A stretch of 64,000 bases of DNA from Sphingobium sp. B2D3C (GCF_025961835.1 NZ_JAOQOK010000001.1:1860001-1924000); one strand, 5' to 3'; shown: positions 34,941 to 44,146, counted from the first letter of the stretch. Notes: a model not told the origin generated them from the letters alone. Made by a program: numbers and translations.

Positions 34941-35278
34941 GGGATCATTCCTTTTACATAAGAAACCCACCGAAACGCGCGTCCCGGTGGCGCTGGCCGA
35001 AGTATCAAAGGAAGAATCTGCTGCAATGGCATCAAAATCCGTCGAGGTGCGACGTTAGCGGATATTAGATGGTACCGATTGCCCGAAATGTCAATATTTT
35101 AGCATTTTTGCTTGATAACTTTGGCTATTTTATCGTCATATTTCCACTCAAACCGTGCGCGGCGCCAACTCGACTTTGCCAATCGAGCGCGGCCACCTCA
35201 TGCCAGCCATGTTCACACCAGCGAAGCGATGATAGGTCGGGGCGACCACTCATCATCGCGAGCGAACGGCACCAGCGC
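34941..35278. promoter_or_regulatory. Divergent AT-rich intergenic region between csp and the Lrp-type gene
   Basis: A 338-base region. Bases ~35056-35150 are strikingly AT-rich for this genome (TGTCAATATTTTAGCATTTTTGC and ATAACTTTGGCTATTTTATC), likely holding promoters for both directions and the csp 5' leader. No open frame with a ribosome binding site and no named element is seen. Confidence 0.5.
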
Positions 35279-35776
35279 ATGACGGATCTTTCCCGCACCG
35301 ACCTGAAGCTTCTCCATGAACTGCAGCAGGACGGCCGCATCACCAATCTGGCCCTCGCGGAGCGCGTGGGTATGTCGCCCAGCCCGTGCCTGCGCCATGT
35401 GCGGCGGCTGGAGGAAGAGGGCATCATCACCGGCTATACAGCGATCGTGGATCGCAAGCGCGTCGGCCTTGGCATCCTTGCCTATGTAGAGGTGAAGGTG
35501 CCCCAGACGCCCAGCGGCGCTGCCACGGGGTCCTCCAGCTCCTCGATTATCGAACAGTTCAAGGAGGCCGTGCTGAACGAGCCGGCAATCGTGAGTTGCG
35601 TCATCACGGCCGGGCAGTTCGATTTCCTGTTGAAAGTGCTGGCGCCGGATATGGATGCCTATGCCGAACTGGCCCAGCGCGTGCTGCTCAAGCTGCCGGG
35701 CGTCCGGGACATGCGCACCACCTTTGCACTGGATGTCGTCAAGGACAGCCCGGCGTTGCCGCTCAATGCGGCGTAA
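35279..35776 (+). CDS. Lrp/AsnC family transcriptional regulator
   Basis: A 165-residue regulator. The N-terminal winged helix-turn-helix is DLKLLHELQQDGRITNLALAERVGMSPSPCLRHVRRLEEEGIITGYTAIVD, and the C-terminal RAM/ligand domain has VKVPQTPSGA, VSCVITAGQFDFLLKVLAPDMDAY and LPGVRDMRTTFALDVVK. A short Ser-rich insert (GSSSSS) after residue ~80 is not usual. These proteins bind DNA as octamers and sense amino acids. It lies at the left edge of the catabolic region and may control it. Confidence 0.88.
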   Translation: MTDLSRTDLKLLHELQQDGRITNLALAERVGMSPSPCLRHVRRLEEEGIITGYTAIVDRKRVGLGILAYVEVKVPQTPSGAATGSSSSSIIEQFKEAVLNEPAIVSCVITAGQFDFLLKVLAPDMDAYAELAQRVLLKLPGVRDMRTTFALDVVKDSPALPLNAA

Positions 35777-35914
35777 TCGACCGCACCTGGTGCCAATGCG
35801 GGCTATATCCACCCGATAATCTGCTAATTTCGGTGTATAAAGATCATTCATGCCCGCATGAAGGTGATAGTCGTTCCTTATGAGCGCCACCGCGATTGAC
35901 TATGGAGAGACCTG

Positions 35915-36646
35915 ATGTGCGATGACCATCCTTGGCCCCAGGAAGGCCGCACCCGCATGATCGTGCCTGCCCCGGTGGGCAGGATCGGCACCGGCATGCC
36001 TGACCCGGAGCCGGACCTCATCCGCCAGATGGACGAGAATCACGTCTTCATGATGGGCGACAACCCCGCGCTGCCGCGCATGCCGAAACAGCCCAAGCTG
36101 ATGGATTTCTTCAAATATCGCTTCAACGATATTGCCATCCGCCATCTGCTGACCAGCGCCAAGCGCGCGCTGGACGATGGGCAGGAAGAGAAGATCGTCC
36201 TTGCCTGCCTGCTGCACGACATCTCCAATGGCTGCTTCGTGCGCGCCGACCATGGCTATTGGGGCGCGCAGATGATTGCGCCTTATGTCTCCGAGGAGAT
36301 CGCCTGGGCCGTGCAATATCACCAGCCGCTCCGCTATTTCGCGGATGAGTCGGTGGGATATGAATATCCGGAAAGCTATGATCGCTTCTTCGGGCCGGAC
36401 TATGTTCCGCCCGAATATATCCAGCGCGATGCCGAATATGCCCGCAACCACAAATGGTACATGAGCTCGCGGCTAGTCACGATCTACGATTATTACTTCT
36501 TCGACCAGTCTCCGCCGATCGATCCCGAAGAGTTTACCGACATCATCGGGCGGCACTTCCGGGAGCCAGAAGAAGGCCTGGGCTTCGATCGCTCACCCAC
36601 CGCGCACATGTGGCGCACGATGATCTGGCCGAACAACTTCCTATGA
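35915..36646 (+). CDS. HD-domain protein, possible di-metal oxygenase or hydrolase
   Basis: A 243-residue protein with the HD metal pattern His77, His101-Asp102 (CLLHDISN), His113 (DHGYWGAQMI), His136 (VQYHQPLRYF) and a possible Asp192 or Asp197. The spacing H...HD...H...H...D is the one found in PhnZ and myo-inositol-oxygenase-like HD proteins as well as HD phosphohydrolases, so the reaction is open. The ribosome binding site GGAGAG is clear. It sits next to a TonB receptor and opposite a TauD-like dioxygenase. I do not recognise a closer family. Confidence 0.6.
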   Translation: MCDDHPWPQEGRTRMIVPAPVGRIGTGMPDPEPDLIRQMDENHVFMMGDNPALPRMPKQPKLMDFFKYRFNDIAIRHLLTSAKRALDDGQEEKIVLACLLHDISNGCFVRADHGYWGAQMIAPYVSEEIAWAVQYHQPLRYFADESVGYEYPESYDRFFGPDYVPPEYIQRDAEYARNHKWYMSSRLVTIYDYYFFDQSPPIDPEEFTDIIGRHFREPEEGLGFDRSPTAHMWRTMIWPNNFL

Positions 36647-36662
36647 TCGGTGCGCCGATCTT

Positions 36663-36797
36663 CACCGTTCGTGCTGAGTAGGCCCTGAGGAGCGCCGCAG
36701 GCGCGTATCGAAGAGCCGTATCGAAGCATCGCGGCGCACGGAGCAGGCCTTCGATACGCTGCTTCGACAGGCTCAGCAGCTACTCAGGACGAACGGA
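36663..36797. repeat. Imperfect inverted repeat between convergent genes (REP-like)
   Basis: The left arm (36663-36712, CACCGTTCGTGCTGAGTAGG...GCGTATCGAAG) is an imperfect reverse complement of the right arm (36748-36797, CTTCGATACGCTGCTTCGAC...GGACGAACGG). GACAGGCTCAGCAG and GGACGAACGG motifs are the kind repeated between genes in sphingomonads. It lies between the HD gene and the TonB receptor, which converge, and may help stop transcription. Confidence 0.7.
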
Positions 36798-36895
36798 GGG
36801 CACGACCACACACCGCCAAACAGGAGCGGCGCCCTTCCCCGAGAAGAAGAGCGCCGCTGTGTCAGCCTGCCCTTATAAGGCAGTGCCAGTGGTGA

Positions 36896-39283
36896 TCAGA
36901 AGTTGAAGCCGACCGAGAAGATCGCCTGCCGGGGCGCGATGTACGTCTCGAACCCTTGCGAGCTGCCATAAGGGTCGGAGAAGCGCGAGTTGACGCCCGT
37001 CGTATCAAACACATTGGTGACCGAAGCGCTGAAGTACACCGGCGCATGGTCCAGCGCATATTTCACGAACAGGTTGACCGTGTCGTAGGACGGCGTCTTG
37101 TCGTAGAAATCGTCGTTGAACACACGATAGAAGAACTGGCCGCGATAGAGATATTGCGCCCGCGCCGTGAGTTCGCCGGCCCCGAGCTGATCGGTGTAGG
37201 TGACCGCAATCGAGCCCTGGAACTTGGGCAACTTGGGCACCCGGTTGCCGTTGATATTCTCGCGAGCCGCTTCACGCGCCAGCACGGCGGGGTAGAAGTT
37301 GCTCCAGAACAGCCAGTCGGGATAGCCCGCCGCCGTCTGCGCTTCGTCGGCCTTCACCGGGTCGAGCGCGAGATAATCCTCGTCGAACTTGCCGCGCAGG
37401 AACGAGGCGGAGCCGTCGATCTTCAGCTTGCTGGTGACCGCCCAGGCCCCTTCCAACTCCAGGCCGTAGATATGCGCGCCGGGGGCGTTGGCCGTGCCTT
37501 CGCCATACAGGATCGCATCCTCGTCAAGGAACTGCATGTTGCTGTAGTCATAATAGAAAGCGGAGGCGTTGAAGGTCAGCGCATTGTTGAAGAAGCGGTT
37601 CTTGGAACCGATCTCGAACGAATTGACCGTCTCGGGCTTGTAGGTCGGTTGAATACCGGTCGCAAAGCCCAGCGACGAGGAGCTGTTGCCGCCTGCAGCC
37701 GAACTGTTGATGCCGCCCGGTTTGAAGCCGCGGGTGAAGCTGGCGTAGAGCAGATTTTCCGGCGTGATCTTGAAGTCCAGCGCCACCTTGCCTGTCCATT
37801 CCGTCGTGCTCAGGCCGTCCGTGGGGGTCGGCTGGAGAAAGGCGCCGGACGTGTAGCTTGCGGTGTCGCTGTTGCTGGCTCCCTGACCGCTATATTTGTC
37901 GCTGTTGTAACGGATGCCTGCCGTGAGGCTGAACTGCGATGAGAAGTCGTAGGTGCCCTGCACATAGGCGGCCCAGGCTTCACGCTTGATCGACGAGAGC
38001 TCCGCATAAGTGAGATTGCCGACCAGCGGGTCGTTATAGGGTGTGGTAACCGGCAGGACGGGCGGAACGAGATTGTCGTCACTGCCGCGATATTCGAGAA
38101 TATACTGGTCGTTGGTCGACTGCAGATACACCGCACCAGCGATCCACTGGAACGGCCCCTCGTGCGTGGAGGAGATATTGAACTCCTGCGTCCAGCTCTT
38201 GGTGTTGCTCTCCCACATGGCCACGTGGTCGTAGCGGGTGCCGCCAAAGGTGAGCGGGCTGTAGGTCAGTGCCTCGAAGAGGTCGGCCGTCAGGCCGTCC
38301 GCATCCCAGCTCTGCTCGCTGTGGACCTTCTGGTAGCTGGTGATCGACTTCACCGTCGCGAAGCCGGCATCAAAGGCGACCACGCCGTAGTAAAGCTCTG
38401 TGTTCACCACCGACCGACCGGGATAATCCTGCGTGAGGCGCCGTGGATCGGGCTCAGGATCGAACACGTTCTTCTGCGCCGTGCCGTGGGTATTGCTGCG
38501 GTACTGAATCGTGTTCAGGCTGACCGAGATGCTGTCGGTAGGCTCCCAGAGCAGGGCCGCCTTCCAGCCGGTCTCATTGGCGTCATCCAGTTCATATTGG
38601 CCGAAGCCGACGACATCGGTCGCCACGGCATAACCGTCATGCTTCTGGTGCTGCCCAGCGACGCGCAGGGCGAGCGTATCGACCAGCGGTACGTTCACGC
38701 CGGCATTCATCTTCAGCATGTTGTAGTTGCCGATGCCGATCTCGCCATTCGCGCTGGATTCGCCCAGCACAGGCTGGCGGGACACGACATTGATCGTGCC
38801 GCCCGTCGAGCCCTGACCGAAGGTCGTGCCCTGCGGGCCACGCAGCACCTCGACCTGGGCCACGTCGATAAACGCCGCGTTGGCAGCGATGGAGTTGAAG
38901 ATGTAGACGCCATCGACATGATAGGAGACGCCCGGCTGGGTGTTCGTGTTCTCCGGCGTTTCCGAGCCGATGCCGCGGATGGTGATGATGCGCTCGGCGC
39001 CGCCGCTCTTGGCGACCACGAGGCCGGGCACCGAGCCGTTGAGGCCGGTCACATCCGTGACGTTGGCCATGCTCAGCGTCTCTGCGGTCACGGCGGACAC
39101 CGAGAGGTTGGCGCGCTGCAGGCTCACATCCACCTTGGAGGCGGTGATGACGATCTCGTCGCCATCATGTGCGCTCGCGCTATCCGCAGGCGCTTCCTGC
39201 GCGAAACCTGCGCTGGTCATCAGCGCGGCCATCGCCGCACCCGCCATGAAATATCCGTATGTCTTTCCTAGTCTGTCGCTCAT
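36896..39283 (-). CDS. TonB-dependent outer membrane receptor
   Basis: A 795-residue receptor. Signal peptide 1-29, TonB box EIVITAS at 43-49, plug domain with IRGIGSETPENTNTQPGVSYHVDGVYIF and VEVLRGPQGTTFGQGSTGGTINV, then the beta-barrel ending in the aromatic SVGFNF. The long plug and barrel fit the sphingomonad receptors that import bulky organic compounds as well as siderophores. Start chosen at 39283 because it begins the signal peptide; the frame is open upstream. It shares a 386-base promoter region with the divergent dioxygenase gene. Confidence 0.9.
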   Translation of the reverse strand: MSDRLGKTYGYFMAGAAMAALMTSAGFAQEAPADSASAHDGDEIVITASKVDVSLQRANLSVSAVTAETLSMANVTDVTGLNGSVPGLVVAKSGGAERIITIRGIGSETPENTNTQPGVSYHVDGVYIFNSIAANAAFIDVAQVEVLRGPQGTTFGQGSTGGTINVVSRQPVLGESSANGEIGIGNYNMLKMNAGVNVPLVDTLALRVAGQHQKHDGYAVATDVVGFGQYELDDANETGWKAALLWEPTDSISVSLNTIQYRSNTHGTAQKNVFDPEPDPRRLTQDYPGRSVVNTELYYGVVAFDAGFATVKSITSYQKVHSEQSWDADGLTADLFEALTYSPLTFGGTRYDHVAMWESNTKSWTQEFNISSTHEGPFQWIAGAVYLQSTNDQYILEYRGSDDNLVPPVLPVTTPYNDPLVGNLTYAELSSIKREAWAAYVQGTYDFSSQFSLTAGIRYNSDKYSGQGASNSDTASYTSGAFLQPTPTDGLSTTEWTGKVALDFKITPENLLYASFTRGFKPGGINSSAAGGNSSSSLGFATGIQPTYKPETVNSFEIGSKNRFFNNALTFNASAFYYDYSNMQFLDEDAILYGEGTANAPGAHIYGLELEGAWAVTSKLKIDGSASFLRGKFDEDYLALDPVKADEAQTAAGYPDWLFWSNFYPAVLAREAARENINGNRVPKLPKFQGSIAVTYTDQLGAGELTARAQYLYRGQFFYRVFNDDFYDKTPSYDTVNLFVKYALDHAPVYFSASVTNVFDTTGVNSRFSDPYGSSQGFETYIAPRQAIFSVGFNF

Positions 39284-39669
39284 TGTCGCGGTCCCCTTCT
39301 CGGCCTGACCTCGCGGCTCCTCTCCGGCGATTGTTCCGGCCCCGGTTTTCCCTGAGTGCCGCTGAGCCTGCATTGAGCCAGTTTTGGGGAACTTAATCTT
39401 GAGGCGGGGCGCAGAACTTGTTGATGCAAATGCGCCATGCTGCATTGCAGCACAGTCCGGGCGGGTGCTTGGCCTGCGCGCCCTATATAAGAAGCATCAC
39501 CACCGGCTGGTCGGCGCGAACGCTGGCGGTGCGCCCACGCCCGCATTTGATTCGCGCACCGGACACTAATTTTGCATGTGCTGCCAAGACGGGAAGAAAG
39601 GGACGCTTTAGTCAGGCAGGATCAGATCCAGACGACGATAATGGCCTTGCAAGAGGAGCCGCGCTGACC
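39284..39669. promoter_or_regulatory. Divergent promoter region of the TonB receptor and dioxygenase
   Basis: A 386-base region with no supported gene. It holds a near-perfect operator-like palindrome at 39438-39452 (listed separately), the A/T-rich stretches GGGAACTTAATC (~39388) and CCTATATAAGAAG (~39481), which may be -10 regions. No terminator or repeat is evident. Confidence 0.5.
39438..39452. promoter_or_regulatory. Palindromic operator candidate (7-1-7)
   Basis: TGCTGCATTGCAGCA is a perfect inverted repeat of seven bases around a single T. It is in the middle of the divergent region, about 155 bases from the TonB-receptor start and about 220 from the dioxygenase start. A nearby regulator (Lrp-type at 35279 or an AraC-type) could bind; this is untested. 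Confidence 0.5.
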
Positions 39670-40755
39670 ATGTCCACGACGACGACCATAGCCCTGGAAC
39701 CGGTACGGACCGACGCCGCCTGGCGCGGCGATACGCTGTCCCAATCTCAGGATTGGATCTACCGGCTCTCGGAGGATCAGGTTGCGGAACTGGAAACGCT
39801 GGGCACCCGGTTCGTAGAGGCCAATCCTGACCTGCGTTTCGTCTCCAAGCAGGATTATCCGCTGGTTGCCTGCGCCGACGCTGCCGCCGAATGGGGCCGC
39901 GACGTCGATTACGGCCGGGGCTTCGTGCTGGTGCGCGGCCTGCGCACCCATCTCTACTCAGACGCGCTCTCGGCGGCGATCTACTATATTCTGGGCCTGC
40001 ACATGGGCGACCCCATCCGCCAGAACGAAATGGGCGACCTGATCGACCATGTCTACGCGACCTCCGACAAGACCATGGACGATCCCACCGCCCTCTCCTC
40101 CAAGGTGCGGGACAAGCTCGTCTACCACTCGGACAGCTCGGATATCGTGGCGCTGATGTGCCTGCGCCCAGCCAAGGAAGGCGGCGCATCCTGTCTCGTC
40201 TCGGGCGCGCAGATCTACAATGAGATCCTCGCCCGCCGGCCCGACCTGGCGCCCCTGCTGCTCGAGCCGTTCCACTGGGACTGGCGGCGGCAGGACCATA
40301 ATGCGCCCGCCAACACTTACACCTCCCCCATCATCAGCATGGAAGAGGGTGTGTTCAGCATGTACGCCGGGTCGCTCTATATCCTTACCGCGCAGGATTA
40401 TCCCGAAGCACCGCGCCTGACGCCCGAGCAGATCGAAGTGCTCAAGCTGTTCGACGACATCACCTATGAGCCGGGCATGGCCATCGAGATGGATTTCCGC
40501 CCCGGCGACATCCAGTGGCTCTCCAACTACGCCGCGCTGCACGCGCGCACATCGTTCAACGATTTCCCTGAACCGCAGCGCCGCCGCCACCTGCTTCGCC
40601 TGTGGCTGCACCGGGATTCCGGACGGCCTGTGGTCGAGAATTTCGGCAAGAATGGCGTCGTACAGCACCGCGAAAAGCCGCGCGACGGCGGTGAGGAGCA
40701 TCCGGACGCACGATTCACCGTCGGCGCGATTTCCGTCCCCCGGCTGCTGTCCTGA
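39670..40755 (+). CDS. TauD/TfdA-family Fe(II)/2-oxoglutarate dioxygenase, clavaminate synthase-like
   Basis: A 361-residue oxygenase. The iron triad is His153-x-Asp155 (VYHSDSS) and His291 (ALHARTSF), with Arg306/Arg310 (RRRHLLRLWLH) for 2-oxoglutarate. It is longer than TauD (about 280) and has the shape of the TfdA/clavaminate branch. It hydroxylates an unidentified substrate, coupling to decarboxylation of 2-oxoglutarate. A GAGGAG precedes the ATG by about 12 bases. A terminator follows at 40787. Divergent from the TonB receptor that may import its substrate. Confidence 0.85.
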   Translation: MSTTTTIALEPVRTDAAWRGDTLSQSQDWIYRLSEDQVAELETLGTRFVEANPDLRFVSKQDYPLVACADAAAEWGRDVDYGRGFVLVRGLRTHLYSDALSAAIYYILGLHMGDPIRQNEMGDLIDHVYATSDKTMDDPTALSSKVRDKLVYHSDSSDIVALMCLRPAKEGGASCLVSGAQIYNEILARRPDLAPLLLEPFHWDWRRQDHNAPANTYTSPIISMEEGVFSMYAGSLYILTAQDYPEAPRLTPEQIEVLKLFDDITYEPGMAIEMDFRPGDIQWLSNYAALHARTSFNDFPEPQRRRHLLRLWLHRDSGRPVVENFGKNGVVQHREKPRDGGEEHPDARFTVGAISVPRLLS

Positions 40756-40786
40756 CCTGCCTGCTTCTCCCGCAAACATGAAGAAA

Positions 40787-40820
40787 CCCCGGAAAGCACT
40801 GCTTTCCGGGGTCTTTTATT
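40787..40820. terminator. Rho-independent terminator between convergent genes
   Basis: An 11-bp stem CCCCGGAAAGC/GCTTTCCGGGG with a 3-base loop, followed by TCTTTTATT on the plus strand; on the minus strand the hairpin is followed by TTTCTT. It serves the dioxygenase and the nitroreductase operons. Confidence 0.85.
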
Positions 40821-40837
40821 GCCGAGAGACGGGACGA

Positions 40838-41437
40838 TCAGACCGCGGGAAAGCCCCCTGCAAAGGCGAAGTCGGCCACGGGCTTGCGGTCAGAGGGCTG
40901 CTCGCGCTCGCGCAGACCTTCGGGCAAGGTCGATGCATCGCCAATGCGCCCTACCGCAACGGCCGCCTCGATGCGAAAGTCTTCCGGCACGCTCAGCTCA
41001 CTGCGGACCTTGTCGAAGTCGACTCCGGTCATGCCGTGCGTGTAAAGCCCGCTGAGCGTAGCCTGCACAGCGAGCATGCCCCATGCCGCGCCAGCATCGA
41101 AGGAATGGCTGTGCGATGCGGATTTCGGCGTGCCGTCCGGATTTCGCATCTGCGTGTCGGAAAGGATGATGATCAGCGCGCCGGCGCTTTCCGCCCAGCT
41201 CCGGTTGAACGGAATCAGCAGATCGAGGAACCGCGTCCAGTCCGCCCCGTCGCGCACGGCGTACAGGAACCGCCAGGGTTGCGCGTTGAACGCCGACGGC
41301 GCCCAGCGCGCGGCTTCGAACAACCGCAGCAACTCGCTTTCCGCCACCGCGCTGCCATCAAAGGCGCGCGGAGACCAGCGGCGGGTGAAGATGTCATCGA
41401 TCTCGTGGTGGGTCGTCCTCGAGCCAGCGTCAGTCAT
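40838..41437 (-). CDS. Nitroreductase family protein
   Basis: A 199-residue FMN-dependent nitroreductase-fold enzyme. Marks: IDDIFTRRWSPRAFDGSAV, RWAPSAFNAQPWRF, AGALIIILSD, AWGMLAVQATLSGLYTHGMTG and VAVGRIGDASTLPEGL. It reduces nitro groups, quinones or enones with NAD(P)H. It follows the cysteine hydrolase gene by 20 bases in a three-gene minus-strand operon with the SDR. Confidence 0.88.
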   Translation of the reverse strand: MTDAGSRTTHHEIDDIFTRRWSPRAFDGSAVAESELLRLFEAARWAPSAFNAQPWRFLYAVRDGADWTRFLDLLIPFNRSWAESAGALIIILSDTQMRNPDGTPKSASHSHSFDAGAAWGMLAVQATLSGLYTHGMTGVDFDKVRSELSVPEDFRIEAAVAVGRIGDASTLPEGLREREQPSDRKPVADFAFAGGFPAV

Positions 41438-41457
41438 ATGTCAGCGTCTTCCTTGCT

Positions 41458-42117
41458 TTACAGCATGTTGATGATGGACGTGCTCTTACGCACGTCCGCG
41501 AAATTGAGGCGCAGGTTGAGCAGCGCCGCCTCATGCTCCTCATCCGTCACGGCGGCCATCGCGTCCAGCGTCGCAATGACCTTGTAGCCGCGCATATATG
41601 CATCGCGCGCGGTACTTTCACAGCAGACATTGGTCAGCGTTCCGGCGATGACCAGCATCTCGATGCCCCGCTCGCGCAGCTGCGCCTCAAGCTGGCCAGC
41701 CGGGCAGGCGAAAGCGCTATAGCGATATTTGTCGAGCACCACATCGCCCGTCTCCACCGCCATAGCCGGATGCAGGCCATGCGCCGGATACCCGGGGGTC
41801 AGGGCCTCCATGGCGGCCTGCACATAGGGATCGGCCCGAGCATATTGCCAGGGCGCCATGGCGAGCGGGGGATCGTCCGAGACGCTCTGCCGGGTCCAGA
41901 GGATCGGGCAGCCGGCTGCCCGCATCGCTATGGCGAGGAGGTTGACCGCCGGGATGATGTCCATCCCATGCGGATTGCCGAACACCGCGCCGGGGGCCAG
42001 GAAGGCCGTCTGCATGTCGATCACAACCAGCGCAGTCCGCTCCGGAACGATCGCCGAAAAGCTGTTCAGATAGCGCCCGCGCTCGATGGCCCATGCCGGC
42101 AGGCGGCTGTCATGCAT
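41458..42117 (-). CDS. Cysteine hydrolase, isochorismatase family
   Basis: A 219-residue isochorismatase-fold hydrolase. VVIDMQTAFLAPG carries the catalytic Asp, VLDKYRYSAF the Lys and GTLTNVCCESTARDA the nucleophile Cys. The RYSAF loop resembles RutB and N-carbamoyl-type amidohydrolases rather than nicotinamidases, which have zinc ligands after the Asp. It overlaps the SDR gene by eight bases (start ATG 42117). It likely cleaves a linear amide or carbamoyl compound; substrate unknown. Confidence 0.85.
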   Translation of the reverse strand: MHDSRLPAWAIERGRYLNSFSAIVPERTALVVIDMQTAFLAPGAVFGNPHGMDIIPAVNLLAIAMRAAGCPILWTRQSVSDDPPLAMAPWQYARADPYVQAAMEALTPGYPAHGLHPAMAVETGDVVLDKYRYSAFACPAGQLEAQLRERGIEMLVIAGTLTNVCCESTARDAYMRGYKVIATLDAMAAVTDEEHEAALLNLRLNFADVRKSTSIINML

Positions 42118-42964
42118 CGGCGCTTGCCATCTCCTCGGCCGGGTAGGCGATGGAGAGGGAATAGTCCTTCCAACGCTCCATCTCTGCGCGCAGCAGATCG
42201 GTCTGCCCTTCGGCATAATGCAGCGCATCCTCACCCAGCAACAGGTGCATGGGCGGCTGCGGCGCGTCCAGCGCGGCGAGGATTGCGGCAGCGGCGCGGA
42301 TCGGATCGCCCTTCTCCTTGCCGACGCCTTCCTTGAGCGACTGGCGGGCGAAATGGGCCGAGTCCTCATAATCGGCGATCATCCGGTCAGCGAGACGCAG
42401 CGATCCGCCCGCGAAATTGGTGCGCAGGCCACCCGGGGCGACATTGGTGACCTTGATGCCGAGCGGCGCGACCTCCTGCGCCAGCGTCTGCCCGATGCAC
42501 TCCAGCGCATATTTGCTCGCCCCGTAGATGGACGTCCCCGCCCAAGGCGCGAGGCCACTGACGGAGGTGATGTTGACGATATGCCCCGCCTTCCGTGCGC
42601 GCATCGCCGGCAGCACCGACTGGATCATCGCAATCGCACCGAAGAGGTTGATGTCGAACAGCGCGCGCGCGTCATCCAGCGTGATTTCCTCGACGGCACC
42701 GATCAGCCCGTATCCGGCATTGTTCACCAGCCGGTCGACACTGCCCATGGTTTCCTCAGCGAGCGCCACGAGCGCGGCCGGCGCGGCCGGATCGCCGAAA
42801 TCGAGGCCGTGCGCAAAGGAGCGCCCCGGCGCCAGCGCCGCGAAACGGGCGCACGCCTCGCCACTGCGCGACGTGCCGAAAACCTGGTCGCCCCGGTCGA
42901 GCGCGGCCTGGGCCAGCGCTTCGCCGAGACCGCCGCCAATACCTGTGATCAGCCAGTTCACCAT
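42110..42964 (-). CDS. Short-chain dehydrogenase/reductase
   Basis: A 284-residue classical SDR. Rossmann GIGGGLGEALA, the NNAG motif (LVNNAGYGL), Ser in NITSVSGLAP, and the catalytic YGASK. The C-terminus is extended by ~35 residues, with DALHYAEG and an acidic end. Substrate is unknown; the short cofactor pattern after the first strand suggests NADP(H). First gene of a three-gene operon. Confidence 0.87.
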   Translation of the reverse strand: MVNWLITGIGGGLGEALAQAALDRGDQVFGTSRSGEACARFAALAPGRSFAHGLDFGDPAAPAALVALAEETMGSVDRLVNNAGYGLIGAVEEITLDDARALFDINLFGAIAMIQSVLPAMRARKAGHIVNITSVSGLAPWAGTSIYGASKYALECIGQTLAQEVAPLGIKVTNVAPGGLRTNFAGGSLRLADRMIADYEDSAHFARQSLKEGVGKEKGDPIRAAAAILAALDAPQPPMHLLLGEDALHYAEGQTDLLRAEMERWKDYSLSIAYPAEEMASADA

Positions 42965-43132
42965 GCGTCATCTACCTTGTTGAGAGTTGCTGCGCCCTGT
43001 GTACGCCCGTGGCGGCGCAGCGCTTTGCAAGGCAGACCGCAATTGTTGTCAGGGAGCGCACGCCGGCGCGCGGCGCATTGTGACGCGGCGCCGATCATGG
43101 TTGGGAGCGAGGCAGTTCAGAAGGAGGCCGGC

Positions 43133-44071
43133 ATGGCGGTGGTGGTAGCAGGATCGATCAATGTGGACCTGATCCAGTCCGTGGATGCCCTCCCCCGGCC
43201 CGGCGAAACGGTGCTTGCCTTGCAGTCCGAGCGCCTGCCCGGCGGCAAGGGCGCCAATCAGGCCGTCGCCGCAGCGCGCGCAGGGGCGCAGACGCGCATG
43301 ATCGGTGCGGTCGGCGAAGACGAATCCGGCGTCTGGATGACTGAGCAGCTCTCCGCCGCTGGAGTCGACACCCTCGCAGTGGTCGCCGTCGAAGGAGCGG
43401 CGACCGGCACAGCCTACATCACCGTCGACACGTCCGGCGAGAATCAGATCATCGTGGCGTCCGGCGCCAACGCCGCCTTGGCGCCCGCCATGGTCGATAC
43501 CGTGGCAGACGCCGATATCCGCGTGGCTCAGCTCGAAGTGCCGGTCGAAACCGTCGCGGCCTTCTTCGCCGCATCGCCGGGAAAGCAGGCGGTGCGAGTC
43601 CTCAATGCGGCCCCTGCGGTGATCGACGCCAAACGCCTGTTTGCCTCCACGGACGTGCTGATCGTCAACCAGCATGAGCTGGCCGTCTATCTCGGCCGGC
43701 ATGAGGAGCGAGCGACGCCGCAGGCCGCGCTGGCCGCGCGGACGTTGATCAGCCGCGACGATCAGCTCGTCATCGTCACGCTCGGCGCATCCGGTTCGGT
43801 AGCGGTGCGGGCGGGCAGCGCTGTGCATGTTCCGGCCTTTCCGGTCGTGCCGCGCGACGCCGTGGGCGCGGGCGACTGCTTTGTCGGCGCGCTGTGCGCC
43901 ATGCTCGATCGCGCCGGCGACGCTCGGCCAACGGACGAGGCCCTGCTGATCTTCGCCAATGCCGCGGCCGCCCTGTGCACGCAAAAGCCCGGTGCCGTGC
44001 CCGCCATGCCACTGCGTAGCGACGTGGAAGCCTTCATCGCCGCCCATCCGAACGAGGGCCGACCAATATAA
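43133..44071 (+). CDS. Ribokinase-like sugar kinase (PfkB family)
   Basis: A 312-residue kinase. The N-terminal GSINVDLIQSVDALPRPGETV and LPGGKGANQAVAAARAGAQT are the RbsK signature, with N-Q-H-E in the middle and the catalytic DAVGAGDCFVGAL at the C-terminus. It should phosphorylate ribose or a nucleoside with ATP. AAGGAGG is five bases before the ATG (43133). It is the first of a plus-strand run with the flavin monooxygenase and cysteine hydrolase, where a released ribose would be a plausible source. Confidence 0.83.
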   Translation: MAVVVAGSINVDLIQSVDALPRPGETVLALQSERLPGGKGANQAVAAARAGAQTRMIGAVGEDESGVWMTEQLSAAGVDTLAVVAVEGAATGTAYITVDTSGENQIIVASGANAALAPAMVDTVADADIRVAQLEVPVETVAAFFAASPGKQAVRVLNAAPAVIDAKRLFASTDVLIVNQHELAVYLGRHEERATPQAALAARTLISRDDQLVIVTLGASGSVAVRAGSAVHVPAFPVVPRDAVGAGDCFVGALCAMLDRAGDARPTDEALLIFANAAAALCTQKPGAVPAMPLRSDVEAFIAAHPNEGRPI

Positions 44072-44146
44072 TATGCGCGAATGATCAAGAACGGATCGGT
44101 CCGCGCGATAAGGTGGGCGTGCCAATAAGGTCACGGGATTGAGATT

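Noticed and set aside
42086..43132. Upstream in-frame extension of the ribokinase gene, giving 661 residues
   Set aside because: The extra part is antisense to the SDR and hydrolase genes; the real start is the ATG at 43133 with AAGGAGG.
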